Below, one piece after another: positions 35,522-44,374 of a stretch of 64,000 nucleotides of DNA. The stretch's first letter is position 1. Every line of letters begins with the position of its first letter. Made by a program: the position numbers and the translations under genes. The notes under the pieces were generated by a model, which was not told the DNA's origin, made no database searches, and saw nothing but the letters and a program-made list of their open reading frames with translations. Source of the stretch: Photobacterium marinum (GTDB lineage: Bacteria; Pseudomonadota; Gammaproteobacteria; Enterobacterales; Vibrionaceae); NCBI RefSeq assembly GCF_000331515.1, contig NZ_AMZO01000011.1, positions 1 to 64,000 on the forward strand, written 5' to 3'.

Positions 35522-35543
35522 GAATGCCCCGTTTTTGGCATTC
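35522..35543. promoter_or_regulatory. inverted repeat, probable operator of the XRE regulator
   Basis: GAATGCC and GGCATTC, perfect 7-bp arms separated by 8 bp, centred about 40 bp before the regulator's ATG. Placement and size fit an autoregulatory site of a lambda-repressor-like dimer. Confidence 0.55.
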
Positions 35544-35571
35544 ACCCACTGTGAGCAGGAAGCCAGAGACT

Positions 35572-36210
35572 ATGGAATATCTAGAAAGAATTAAGCGTTT
35601 GGCCAAAATCCAGGGCATCAGCCAGAAGCAATTGGGCGAAGCACTGGACCTACAACAAGGCACAATGAGCCGTAAACTTTCCGGTAAATACGGCATAGAA
35701 GTTCGCGAACTTGAAAAGATTGCAGCAACCCTGAATACCTCAATCAGCTACCTGCTGACCGGGCAGATTGATACAGGTACCCGTGCCACTACAGCTATCA
35801 GCGATGAAACAGCACAAGGTACAACAAGCACCTATATCCCGATTATTCATCGCAAGGATTTCACTGCTTACAGCCAGGGCAGCAGTGTGAATGTAGTAAG
35901 CAAGCGTGCGATCCCGCATCACCTTGACCGTGAAGAGTGCCTGGGCCTGCTGGTAGATAACGAAAACATCGCGCAATGCGCACCGGTTGGCAGCTATGCA
36001 CTGGCGACCCGCAAGGCCACTTACCGTCCTAAGCAGCCGGTATTTGCCTCCGTTCGCGGCAGTGAACCGGACTTCTACCACATGACCCAACTGGCAGACG
36101 GCGTGGTATTTTCAACCTCCCAGCCTGACTTCCCGAACCTGTTCGTGAACAATGGTGAGTTCCAGATCCACGGTTATATCATCCAGTCGGACTGGGCTTA
36201 CGACCGTTAA
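35572..36210 (+). CDS. XRE-family regulator with S24-like C-terminal domain
   Basis: 212 aa, start at the ATG at 35572 (AGGA upstream); an in-frame extension to 35524 is non-conserved. N-terminal lambda-repressor HTH (RIKRLAKIQGISQKQLGEALDLQQGTMSRKL). The C-terminal half (LLVDNENIAQCAPVGSYALATRK ... VNNGEFQIHGYII) resembles the LexA/CI dimerisation fold, but I see no Ser-Met nucleophile motif, so RecA-induced self-cleavage is unlikely. GC content and position suggest core chromosome rather than island. Targets unknown. Confidence 0.75.
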   Translation: MEYLERIKRLAKIQGISQKQLGEALDLQQGTMSRKLSGKYGIEVRELEKIAATLNTSISYLLTGQIDTGTRATTAISDETAQGTTSTYIPIIHRKDFTAYSQGSSVNVVSKRAIPHHLDREECLGLLVDNENIAQCAPVGSYALATRKATYRPKQPVFASVRGSEPDFYHMTQLADGVVFSTSQPDFPNLFVNNGEFQIHGYIIQSDWAYDR

Positions 36211-36279
36211 GCAACGGTTTGAATGTTTGCGTGACATCATGTCGGCAAACCGTAAAATAGCTGGGGTGGAGGTAATAGT

Positions 36280-36801
36280 ATGTCATCAGTTATCGTCGCC
36301 TCAGCTAATCCTGCCAAAATATCTGCAGTAGCTGACGCTTTTGCAACAGCATTTCCAAACCAGACTTTTTCTTTCGAGGGGATCAGTGTCGCCAGCGAGG
36401 TTCGTGACCAGCCGATGTGCGCCGACGAAACCCTGGATGGTGCCCGTAACCGGATCGCCAACGCCCGCAAAAAAGTTCCGGATGCCGACTACTACGTCAG
36501 CATTGAAGCCGGTATCGACGGCGAATTTACTTTTGCCTGGATGGTTATCGAAAATCATAACCAGCGCGGTGAAGCCCGTTCTGCCTCCCTACCACTACCG
36601 CCGAAGGCGCTGGAAAAAGTGCATCAGGGAATTGAGCTCGGTGATGTGATGGACGAGATGTTCAACCAGAATAACATCAAGCAAAAAGGCGGCGCGATTG
36701 CCATGCTGACCAACCATAAGCTCAGCCGCAGCACGGTTTACCAGCAGGCACTTATCCTGGCCCTGATCCCGTTCATGAATCAGGAACTGTTCCCAGCCTG
36801 A
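36280..36801 (+). CDS. yjjX: inosine/xanthosine triphosphatase YjjX
   Basis: 173 aa. VIVASANPAKISAVADAF and YYVSIEAGID are conserved signatures of the ITPase/YjjX fold; it hydrolyses ITP and XTP, keeping non-canonical purines out of nucleic acids. GGAGG lies upstream of the ATG. Convergent with trpR; the yjjX-trpR-slt linkage is conserved in gammaproteobacteria. Confidence 0.95.
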   Translation: MSSVIVASANPAKISAVADAFATAFPNQTFSFEGISVASEVRDQPMCADETLDGARNRIANARKKVPDADYYVSIEAGIDGEFTFAWMVIENHNQRGEARSASLPLPPKALEKVHQGIELGDVMDEMFNQNNIKQKGGAIAMLTNHKLSRSTVYQQALILALIPFMNQELFPA

Positions 36802-36822
36802 CTTTTCGGGGATAAAAACAGC

Positions 36823-36854
36823 AATAAAAAACCCTGCCGCTTTCGGGGCAGGGT
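36823..36854 (-). terminator. terminator of trpR
   Basis: Minus strand ACCCTGCC/GGCAGGGT stem followed by TTTTTATTG; it may also slow yjjX transcription from the other side. Confidence 0.8.
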
Positions 36855-36868
36855 CTGTATAACATAGG

Positions 36869-37183
36869 TTATTTAGCGCTTTCTTCTCGCAGCAACTGTG
36901 CCAGCCAGTTTTTGGTAGCCTCATCATGATGCTTAAGCTCATTCGAGCCACGGGTGATAGTTGCCACACCAACGCCTAACAACTCACTGATCTTTCGCTG
37001 GCTCCGCTCACCATTCAACAATTCATTAAAGATATTGACCCGGGACAGCAGTACAGATCGCTCATCCGGTGTCAGTAGCAGTTTCAGCAACACATCTTCT
37101 TTTTGCTCTGATGCAGCATGACGCAAAATATCAATCACTTGCTGCCATTCAGTGAAGTCTGGAGTTTCTGGGGTGGAAGTCAT
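36869..37183 (-). CDS. trpR: tryptophan repressor TrpR
   Basis: 104 aa. All-helical repressor with LTPDERSVLLSRVNIFNELLNGERSQRKISELLGVGVATITRGSNELK, containing the HTH (QRKISELLGVGVATITRGSNEL). Binds operators of trp biosynthetic genes when loaded with tryptophan. It sits downstream of slt in the same direction. Confidence 0.96.
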   Translation of the reverse strand: MTSTPETPDFTEWQQVIDILRHAASEQKEDVLLKLLLTPDERSVLLSRVNIFNELLNGERSQRKISELLGVGVATITRGSNELKHHDEATKNWLAQLLREESAK

Positions 37184-37250
37184 TTAAACCTCATCAATGA
37201 GTACCTTTCTCGCACCGGATTCTATCCTGTTCTTGGCTTACAACCAACAA

Positions 37251-39182
37251 TCAATACTTTGCCTCTAACTCATTGGGCTTGAGCAGCGGGGTTTTCTTGC
37301 CGATCAAGTCGCCATAGTACACCTCAAACATCAGGATGTTTTCTACATAACGCCGGGTTTCCGCAAAAGGGATCGCTTCAATAAACTCGTAAACATTGAG
37401 CTTGCCGTCTGTTTCCTCTCGCCAGCGGGCTACACGGGTCGGTCCTGCGTTATAGGCGGCAAAAGCGAAGATCCGGTTATCGTCATAGCGCTCTAGCATC
37501 ATCTTCAGGTAGCCGCTGCCAAGGCGAATATTGACCCCTGGATCAAACAAGCTTTTCTTGCCCTGATAATTTCGCCCTAGTTTTTGCGCCGTCTCTTTGG
37601 CAGTCATCGGCATCAACTGCATCAGCCCCCTCGCCCCGACTGGCGATAATGCCTCGACATTAAGGGCACTTTCCTGTCGTGCCAGCGCCATCATGGTGGT
37701 CGCCGACAGTCCCCGCTTCTTACTGAAGAAATCAAACCACCATTTATGGGCGATCGGGAAACGTAACTCAATGTAATCCCATAGCTCACCAGATATGGTC
37801 GCCTGCACCGCCATATGATGCCACTTATTGGCAGCGGCATAGGTCGCGAGGTTAACCACTTCATCATTATCCAGCCGATCAAGCAGGTATTCCCATTCAC
37901 GATAGGCAGAAAAAAGCTTATCCAATGCAATCAGCTCTTTGATACGCAGAAGGGCTGCGGCATGCTCATGGCTATGGTCAATCGTCTCTTGCGCCGTTTT
38001 CACCGGGTAAACAATCGGCTTTCCGAGGATGGTCGCTGCCGCCGCACTGTAGTAATTACGTTTGCCTAAAATGGAATGATAGAGTTTGTCTGCTTCTTCT
38101 TTTTTGCCTGCTTTAACAAGCAAATGAGCCTGCCAGAACGTCCAGCGTATTGATGTTTTCTCGTTTTCAGGCAGGCGCTCCATCCAGTTTTGTGCCTCCT
38201 GCCATTTGGCCTGACGAATTGCCAGCCGGAATCTGCGTTCCAGCAAGGATTTACTTCGGGTGCCTTCGAGCTTGCTGTCACGCCAAAGGATCAGTTCTTT
38301 ATCATCCGTAGCAAACAGCGCACTGGCAGTATAGTCGGCCATACGCTGTCGCTTGGCTGCAGGGAAATGCTGACCGGCCATTACTCTATCGTACTGTTTT
38401 ACCGCCTCGCGCACATCACTGCGCACCAGCCGCTTATAGGCAATAATGGTCAGGTTCTGGTTAAAAGGTGTGACTTTGCTGCGCTTGGCAAAATCACCGA
38501 CATTTTCGGGGTTATCATAAAGATCCAGCACCGCTTTACCACGGGTCTGGCCTTTTTTCGACAACTGTTTGTATAGGTATTTGAGACGATTACGGTTTTT
38601 CTCTGCATAAACCAGCAGCATACGATCGAGGATAACATTATTAGTTCGCTGGCCGGCTTTTTGCCATTTACCCAACAGCGGATCACAAGCGTCACTGATG
38701 GATTTTCCTGTCATCCACAAAGACTCCGCGCCCTGCCAAGCAAGCTCGGTGTTACCCAGCTTGCTCTGAGCGTAGTAATAATGGCAACGCATCACTTCGT
38801 CTCGAGGAGGCATCGGCTGAACAAACACAAAGTTCTGCCAGCGCTCGGCATCGGCAAGATACTGGAGGTAGCGTTCGCGGATAGTTTCGCTGAAAGGCAG
38901 ACTGTCGAATTCCTTGATAAAAGCCTCCACTTCAGAGGGCTTTTTCTGTACCAAGTTGCGTGCAAATTCGCGGTAATCAAGGTATGGCACCAAGGGGTAA
39001 TCATCCAGCTTTTCTCGCAGCCGGCGAAAGGTTTCTACATCGTCGTCACTCAGCGCTTCCTTGGCTTCCTCATACCACTGACGCTGCTCATCAAGCGATG
39101 CTGCCAGTGCTGAGGCTCCGCCCAGCAGGCACAGAGCCATCAGGGCTACCCCGAATGCCTTACGGATGAAATAACAAGTCAC
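37251..39182 (-). CDS. slt: soluble lytic murein transglycosylase
   Basis: 643 aa, usual for Slt70. N-terminal Sec signal (to about ALA|AS near residue 28), a long superhelical U-domain, then the lysozyme-like domain with catalytic Glu in ALARQESALN, followed by SPVGARGLMQLMPMTAKE and AYNAGPTRVARW. Periplasmic; cleaves peptidoglycan to 1,6-anhydro products. Separated from trpR by 67 bp. Confidence 0.96.
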   Translation of the reverse strand: MTCYFIRKAFGVALMALCLLGGASALAASLDEQRQWYEEAKEALSDDDVETFRRLREKLDDYPLVPYLDYREFARNLVQKKPSEVEAFIKEFDSLPFSETIRERYLQYLADAERWQNFVFVQPMPPRDEVMRCHYYYAQSKLGNTELAWQGAESLWMTGKSISDACDPLLGKWQKAGQRTNNVILDRMLLVYAEKNRNRLKYLYKQLSKKGQTRGKAVLDLYDNPENVGDFAKRSKVTPFNQNLTIIAYKRLVRSDVREAVKQYDRVMAGQHFPAAKRQRMADYTASALFATDDKELILWRDSKLEGTRSKSLLERRFRLAIRQAKWQEAQNWMERLPENEKTSIRWTFWQAHLLVKAGKKEEADKLYHSILGKRNYYSAAAATILGKPIVYPVKTAQETIDHSHEHAAALLRIKELIALDKLFSAYREWEYLLDRLDNDEVVNLATYAAANKWHHMAVQATISGELWDYIELRFPIAHKWWFDFFSKKRGLSATTMMALARQESALNVEALSPVGARGLMQLMPMTAKETAQKLGRNYQGKKSLFDPGVNIRLGSGYLKMMLERYDDNRIFAFAAYNAGPTRVARWREETDGKLNVYEFIEAIPFAETRRYVENILMFEVYYGDLIGKKTPLLKPNELEAKY

Positions 39183-39493
39183 TCTTTAATCCTACTCCAG
39201 TCGATTCTGTTCCTTCAGAAATACCGCGAAAGCTATTCCCAGAGCTCTTGTCCTAAGGTCCTTTAGACCCTTGAGATAATGCCCCCTGAGAAATAATACG
39301 CCCTTGAAACAATACGCACCTAATGGCATTTCATTTCTCGTGCTGTTTCTTCACTTCCGGTATCTCATAAGCAGGAACCGGAAGCAGACTGGTATTTATT
39401 CATCTTAAACGCTAATTATGAACAATGCTGTTAAACTTATGTCCAGAACAGGTAAAATACCCCTTTCCCTTTAATTAGAGATTACAAACGGAT
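39183..39493. other. slt-ettA divergent spacer with short degenerate repeats
   Basis: A 311-bp spacer holding the promoters of slt and ettA. At 39268-39316 three degenerate tandem units occur (CCCTTGAGATAATGC, CCCTGAGAAATAATACG, CCCTTGAAACAATACG). No gene seen. Confidence 0.5.
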
Positions 39494-41161
39494 ATGGCTG
39501 AATACGTCTATACCATGTCGCGCGTGGGCAAGATTGTCCCGCCTAAGCGCCAAATTCTGAAAGATATTTCCCTGAGTTTCTTCCCTGGTGCAAAAATCGG
39601 TGTCCTAGGTCTGAACGGTGCAGGTAAATCTACCCTGCTACGTATCATGGCCGGTATTGATACTGATATCGAAGGTGAAGCTCGCCCGCAGCCAGGCCTG
39701 AACGTCGGCTACCTGCCACAGGAACCTGTTCTTGATGAAGAGAAGACAGTACGTGAAGTTGTTGAAGAAGCGGTTGGCGATGTAAAACACGCCCTGACCC
39801 GTCTTGACGCTGTTTACGCCGCTTACGCTGAACCGGATGCAGACTTCGACGCCCTGGCAAAAGAACAAGGCGAACTGGAAGGTCTGATCGCAGCAAAAGA
39901 CGGCCATAACCTGGAAAACCAGCTTGAGCGTGCTGCCGATGCCCTGCGCCTGCCTGAGTGGGATGCACAAATCAAGCACCTGTCTGGTGGTGAGCGCCGC
40001 CGTGTTGCTATCTGCCGCCTGCTGCTGGAAAAGCCGGACATGCTGCTGCTGGACGAACCGACCAACCACCTGGATGCCGAATCTGTTGCATGGCTTGAAC
40101 ACTTCCTGGTTGACTACACTGGTACTGTTGTTGCGATTACCCACGACCGTTACTTCCTTGATAACGCAGCTGGCTGGATCCTGGAACTTGACCGTGGTGA
40201 AGGTATTCCATGGGAAGGTAACTACACATCATGGCTTGAGCAGAAAGATGCCCGTCTGAAGCAAGAAGCATCACAAGAGAAAGCACGCCAGAAGACCATC
40301 GAGAAAGAACTTGAGTGGGTTCGCCAGAATCCTAAAGGTCGTCAGGCGAAGTCTAAAGCTCGTATGGCCCGTTTCGAAGAGCTGAACAACTCTGAGCACC
40401 AGAAGCGTAACGAAACCAACGAACTGTTCATCCCGCCGGGTGAGCGCCTGGGTGACAAGGTTGTTGAAGTAAATAACCTGACTAAGTCATTCGGTGACCG
40501 TGTACTGATCGACGATCTGTCTTTCAGCATTCCTAAGGGTGCTATTGTAGGTATCATTGGTCCGAACGGTGCAGGTAAATCGACCCTGTTCAAGATGCTG
40601 AGCGGCACAGAACAGCCGGATTCAGGTACTGTCGAGCTGGGTGATACGGTTAAACTGGCATCTGTTGAGCAGTTCCGTGACAGCATGAACGACAACAACA
40701 CGGTTTACCAGGAGATCTCTGAAGGTGCGGATATCATCCGTATCAACAACTTCGAGCTTCAGGCCCGTGCTTACGTTTCCCGCTTCAACTTCAAAGGTAG
40801 CGATCAGCAGAAGCGCATCGGCGAACTGTCCGGTGGTGAGCGTAACCGTGTTCACCTTGCGAAGCTGCTTAAAGCAGGCGGTAACGTACTGCTTCTCGAT
40901 GAACCGACCAACGACCTGGACGTAGAAACACTACGTGCACTGGAAGAAGCGCTGCTTGAATTCCCTGGCTGTGCCATGGTGATCTCGCACGACCGCTGGT
41001 TCCTGGACCGTATCGCGACCCACATCCTGGATTACCGTGATGAAGGTCAGGTGAACTTCTTCGAAGGTAACTACACCGAGTACACCGACTGGCTGAAGAA
41101 GACGCTGGGTGCGCAGGCTGCCGAGCCACACCGCATCAAGTACAAGCGTATCGCCAAGTAA
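39494..41161 (+). CDS. ettA: energy-dependent translational throttle EttA (ABC-F)
   Basis: 555 aa. Two ABC domains: Walker A GLNGAGKST and GPNGAGKST, signatures LSGGERRRVAICR and LSGGERNRVHLAK, Walker B MLLLDEPTNHLD and VLLLDEPTNDLD, and the arm/linker between them (EKARQKTIEKELEWVRQNPKGRQAKSKARMARFEEL). Soluble ribosome-binding ABC-F ATPase that gates the first elongation step according to energy charge. Not a transporter. Confidence 0.97.
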   Translation: MAEYVYTMSRVGKIVPPKRQILKDISLSFFPGAKIGVLGLNGAGKSTLLRIMAGIDTDIEGEARPQPGLNVGYLPQEPVLDEEKTVREVVEEAVGDVKHALTRLDAVYAAYAEPDADFDALAKEQGELEGLIAAKDGHNLENQLERAADALRLPEWDAQIKHLSGGERRRVAICRLLLEKPDMLLLDEPTNHLDAESVAWLEHFLVDYTGTVVAITHDRYFLDNAAGWILELDRGEGIPWEGNYTSWLEQKDARLKQEASQEKARQKTIEKELEWVRQNPKGRQAKSKARMARFEELNNSEHQKRNETNELFIPPGERLGDKVVEVNNLTKSFGDRVLIDDLSFSIPKGAIVGIIGPNGAGKSTLFKMLSGTEQPDSGTVELGDTVKLASVEQFRDSMNDNNTVYQEISEGADIIRINNFELQARAYVSRFNFKGSDQQKRIGELSGGERNRVHLAKLLKAGGNVLLLDEPTNDLDVETLRALEEALLEFPGCAMVISHDRWFLDRIATHILDYRDEGQVNFFEGNYTEYTDWLKKTLGAQAAEPHRIKYKRIAK

Positions 41162-41212
41162 TTCAGGCAAGCATATTGCGCTGATGCTTACAAAACGATA
41201 AAAGCTAATTTC

Positions 41213-41243
41213 AAAAGGGCTGCACTTGCAGCCCTTTTTAATT
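41213..41243 (+). terminator. terminator of ettA
   Basis: AAAAGGGCTGC/GCAGCCCTTTTT arms with an ACTT loop, then AATT. Confidence 0.88.
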
Positions 41244-41371
41244 CCAGCTCCATTCCCCCTGAATTCAACCAGTTCCTGTGCTGGACTAGCACATTTTTGT
41301 GATCGAATTGCTGGAGAAATGTCTCATTTCTAATTACACTTAATTTACTAAAACAAAAAGAAAGTATTGCT

Positions 41372-41749
41372 ATGGCAGAAAGACGTCACTTTATCCGTAT
41401 TCTTTACCGTACTCCCGCCAAAATAAAACAGGCTCAGGAGGAGTGGTCTGCGGAAGTTTGTGACCTCTCTCTACAAGGGATCCTGCTTACCTGCCCTCCC
41501 GGCTGGAAACCCGGCCATGACAAATACTACACCGTCAGCTTCTGTCTGCATGACTGTGACGTCGAACTGAACATGGAGACCCAACTGGTCAGCCAGGAAG
41601 ACGATTACCTGCGCATGCAGATCCATCATATTGACATCGAGAGTGCCAGCCACCTCAAACGCCTGGTCGAGCTAAACGTCGGCACGGACGAGTTATTGCA
41701 TCGCGAGCTCGAACAACTGGCAGATCTGGAAAAGCACCTTAACGAATAG
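41372..41749 (+). CDS. small PilZ-domain protein (c-di-GMP receptor)
   Basis: 125 aa, single PilZ domain: RRHFIR at the N-terminus supplies the RxxxR loop and DLSLQGILL the D/NxSxxG motif for cyclic-di-GMP. Begins just downstream of ettA and 10 bp before the M23 peptidase gene, with which it is probably co-transcribed. The location resembles that of V. cholerae PlzA (VC0697), from memory. Output unknown. Confidence 0.88.
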   Translation: MAERRHFIRILYRTPAKIKQAQEEWSAEVCDLSLQGILLTCPPGWKPGHDKYYTVSFCLHDCDVELNMETQLVSQEDDYLRMQIHHIDIESASHLKRLVELNVGTDELLHRELEQLADLEKHLNE

Positions 41750-41759
41750 TAGTTATCAC

Positions 41760-42758
41760 ATGTCGGACAGTATTTGTATCTCGGTTTCTGATCACCGAGG
41801 GACTTCTCATTATTTAATTAACCGCTTTAAGAAGCGCTATTTTTTCCTCGGGTTCATTATCCTGTTATCCATGCTCTCTTCTGCCGGTTACAGCATTTAC
41901 AGCTTGTACCAGCAAACCATTTTGTCGGATCAGCAGCTTAACGAACTCAATGAACAGACAGAGCAGCTAACCGCTTCGCTGTATGAAGAAAATGCTACCA
42001 ATCAGGCCCTGTCACAAGAGCTGTCAGATAAAAAAGCGGCGCTGGCCCTGCTGACCCAGCGTATTGATGATGTGGAAACCATCCTTGGCCTGCAGTCTAA
42101 CGATGGCGAGGTGCTACCGCTTGAACAACGAATCGACAGTGCAGCGGTAAGCTCTGCCGTACGCGGTACCCTATTCCGTCTGTTGCCAAACGGCAACCCG
42201 ACACCGGGGATCCGGATGTCATCCCAGTACGGTGTTCGTATCCACCCGGTCACCGGACGCCGTAAATATCACCGCGGACTGGATTTCGCCGCCAACATCG
42301 GCACCCCAATTTATGCACCGGCTGATGCTGTGGTAGAGGTGGTTCGTCCGAGCAAGAAAAAAGGCTCAGGTAATTTCCTGAAACTTAACCACTCTATGGG
42401 CTTTGCCACCACTTACTCGCATATGAAGAAATTCAACGTCAAACGCGGCCAGTTTGTCCGCAAAGGCGATTTGGTTGGCTGGACCGGCAATACCGGCCTG
42501 TCAACCGGCCCACACCTGCATTATGAGATTCGCTTCCTGGGCCGCGCCCTGAATCCGCGCCCGTTTGTAGAATGGACACCGGAGAACTTTGACTCGCTGT
42601 TTGAAAAAGAGAAAACGGTACAGTGGGCCCACCTGCTGGAGATGTTCAATAATATTGTATCGATGCAGGTTCAGCTGACTCACCATGTACCGGAATCGGT
42701 CGCGCCGATCAAAACAGCCAGCAACCAGGAAGTGGCACCGGATCAGCGCCAGCTCTGA
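41760..42758 (+). CDS. M23-family peptidoglycan endopeptidase, membrane anchored
   Basis: 332 aa. N-terminal transmembrane helix (~30-50), a coiled-coil segment rich in Gln/Leu/Glu (~58-115), then LytM/M23 domain: SQYGVRIHPVTGRRKYHRGLDFAA with the first zinc ligands (HxxxD) and HLHYEIRF with the HxH ligand. All zinc ligands are present, so it should be active rather than an EnvC-like activator. Probably cleaves cross-links in the periplasm. Confidence 0.9.
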   Translation: MSDSICISVSDHRGTSHYLINRFKKRYFFLGFIILLSMLSSAGYSIYSLYQQTILSDQQLNELNEQTEQLTASLYEENATNQALSQELSDKKAALALLTQRIDDVETILGLQSNDGEVLPLEQRIDSAAVSSAVRGTLFRLLPNGNPTPGIRMSSQYGVRIHPVTGRRKYHRGLDFAANIGTPIYAPADAVVEVVRPSKKKGSGNFLKLNHSMGFATTYSHMKKFNVKRGQFVRKGDLVGWTGNTGLSTGPHLHYEIRFLGRALNPRPFVEWTPENFDSLFEKEKTVQWAHLLEMFNNIVSMQVQLTHHVPESVAPIKTASNQEVAPDQRQL

Positions 42759-42782
42759 GTTGCGAACACAAAGATCTGATAT

Positions 42783-42813
42783 AAAAAACGAGAGCGCGAC
42801 TCTCGTTTTTTAT
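42783..42813. terminator. bidirectional terminator, M23 gene / radA
   Basis: AAAAAACGAGAG/CTCTCGTTTTTT arms with a five-base loop. Confidence 0.88.
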
Positions 42814-42840
42814 TGTTTTTTGCTTGCCGTATAAATCGGA

Positions 42841-44229
42841 CTACAGCGCCACCCGCTCAAAAGCCGTCAGTGCTTCCTGCAAGTCTTCAACTGCAATGAT
42901 CTCAATGCCATTCACCTGACGGCTGGCATTGGCTTTCGGCACAATCGCGCGGGTAAAGCCCTGCTTGGCGGCTTCACGAATACGCTCTACCCCGTTGGCG
43001 GCCGGACGGATATCCGCATTCAGGCCGATTTCCCCGAACACCAGCACATCCTGCGGGATCGGTGCATTCTTGAAGCTGGAGAAAATCGCCAACAATACAG
43101 CTAGGTCAGCAGAGGTTTCTTCTACCTTGATACCGCCGACACAGTTGACGAAAATATCCATGTCCGACAGCATCACCCCGCCGTGGCGGGCTAGTACTGC
43201 AATCGACATCGCCAGGCGGTTGGAATCATAACCAACGGTCAGGCGGCGCGGGTTCTCGGTGACCGAGTTGTTACACAGCGCCTGCACCTCCACCAGCAGC
43301 GGACGGGTGCCTTCCCACAGCGTGGTACATACTGAACCGGCGTGGTTCTTGTCCGAACGGCTGAGGAAAATCGCCGACGGGTTCTTCACCTGCTTCATCC
43401 CGGTCTCTGTCATCGCAAAGAAACAGGACTCGGAATCAGCACCGAAACGGTTTTTGGAAGTACGCAGTACCCGGAACTTCTCATCGGAAGTCGACGACAA
43501 GGAAAACAAACCGTCCACAATGTGAATAAGCTGCATCGGGCCGGCCACATTGGAGTCTTTATTGATATGACCGACAATCATGAAGGTCACCCCTTCAGTT
43601 TTGGCAAAACGGGTCAGCGCCGCTGCCGACTCTTTCACCTGGCTCGGGCTACCGGCGGCCGACTCATTGTGAGCGACGGTCATAGTCTGGATTGAGTCGA
43701 TAATCACGAACTCAGCTTTTTGTGCAGTAATATGGTTGAGGATTTGTTCAACCGAGGTTTCTGCCACTACGCTGATCTTATCGATATTAGGGGTACCCAA
43801 TCGCTTGGCGCGCTGTGAGATCTGGTGAATCGATTCCTCACCGGACACATACAGCGCCTGCTTGCCTGCTGCTACCGAGCCGATACTCTGCAACAGCAAA
43901 GTCGATTTACCCGCCCCTGGATCACCGCATAACAGTAAAACAGATCCCGGTACGATACCGCCACCGAACACCCGATCCAGCTCGGAAATACCCGAGCTAT
44001 AGCGCGGCAAATCTTTACTCTCGACTTCCGAGAGCTTCTGAACTTTGGTTGCTGCACCGGCATAACTGTTGGCCGCTGAGGATGCCGATGCCCCGACCGC
44101 CGAGCGGGTTTTCGGAATGGTAAATTCCGTAATTGTGTTCCACGCGGCACAGGCGCTACACTGGCCCTGCCAGCGAGGAAAGTCTGCACCACATTCACTG
44201 CACACATAAGCGCGCTTGGTCTTGGCCAT
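42841..44229 (-). CDS. radA: DNA repair ATPase RadA (Sms)
   Basis: 462 aa. N-terminal zinc finger C10-C13...C24-C27; Walker A GDPGAGKST (102-110); RadA-specific KNRFG motif in TSKNRFGADSE; C-terminal Lon-protease-like domain (VFVNCVGGIKVEETSADLAVLLAIFSS). A RecA-like helicase promoting branch migration in recombination. Divergent from plzC. Confidence 0.98.
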   Translation of the reverse strand: MAKTKRAYVCSECGADFPRWQGQCSACAAWNTITEFTIPKTRSAVGASASSAANSYAGAATKVQKLSEVESKDLPRYSSGISELDRVFGGGIVPGSVLLLCGDPGAGKSTLLLQSIGSVAAGKQALYVSGEESIHQISQRAKRLGTPNIDKISVVAETSVEQILNHITAQKAEFVIIDSIQTMTVAHNESAAGSPSQVKESAAALTRFAKTEGVTFMIVGHINKDSNVAGPMQLIHIVDGLFSLSSTSDEKFRVLRTSKNRFGADSESCFFAMTETGMKQVKNPSAIFLSRSDKNHAGSVCTTLWEGTRPLLVEVQALCNNSVTENPRRLTVGYDSNRLAMSIAVLARHGGVMLSDMDIFVNCVGGIKVEETSADLAVLLAIFSSFKNAPIPQDVLVFGEIGLNADIRPAANGVERIREAAKQGFTRAIVPKANASRQVNGIEIIAVEDLQEALTAFERVAL

Positions 44230-44374
44230 GTTTCACCTTACTAACTTGATCTACAGCACACTATTCCATCGCAGGATTCTTAAACTGGTAATTCCAGCCG
44301 GAATCCTAATGACAAAAAATTCTTTTGCTGCAAAATACAAATATTAAACTTTGGATCAATGTATCAAAAAATCT

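Larger units (their letters stand above)
34703..35571. other. island right border and non-coding region
   Basis: About 870 bp without a convincing gene. Besides the border repeats it holds a partial (14/20) match to the tmRNA 3' end at 34844-34863, a hairpin AATCAGTT/AACTGATT (35174-35195), and an 88-codon open frame without a usable start (35166-35432, plus strand) that may be a decayed gene; a second open stretch in another frame just upstream would need a frameshift to join it. The promoter of the XRE gene should be in the last 100 bp. Confidence 0.45.
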
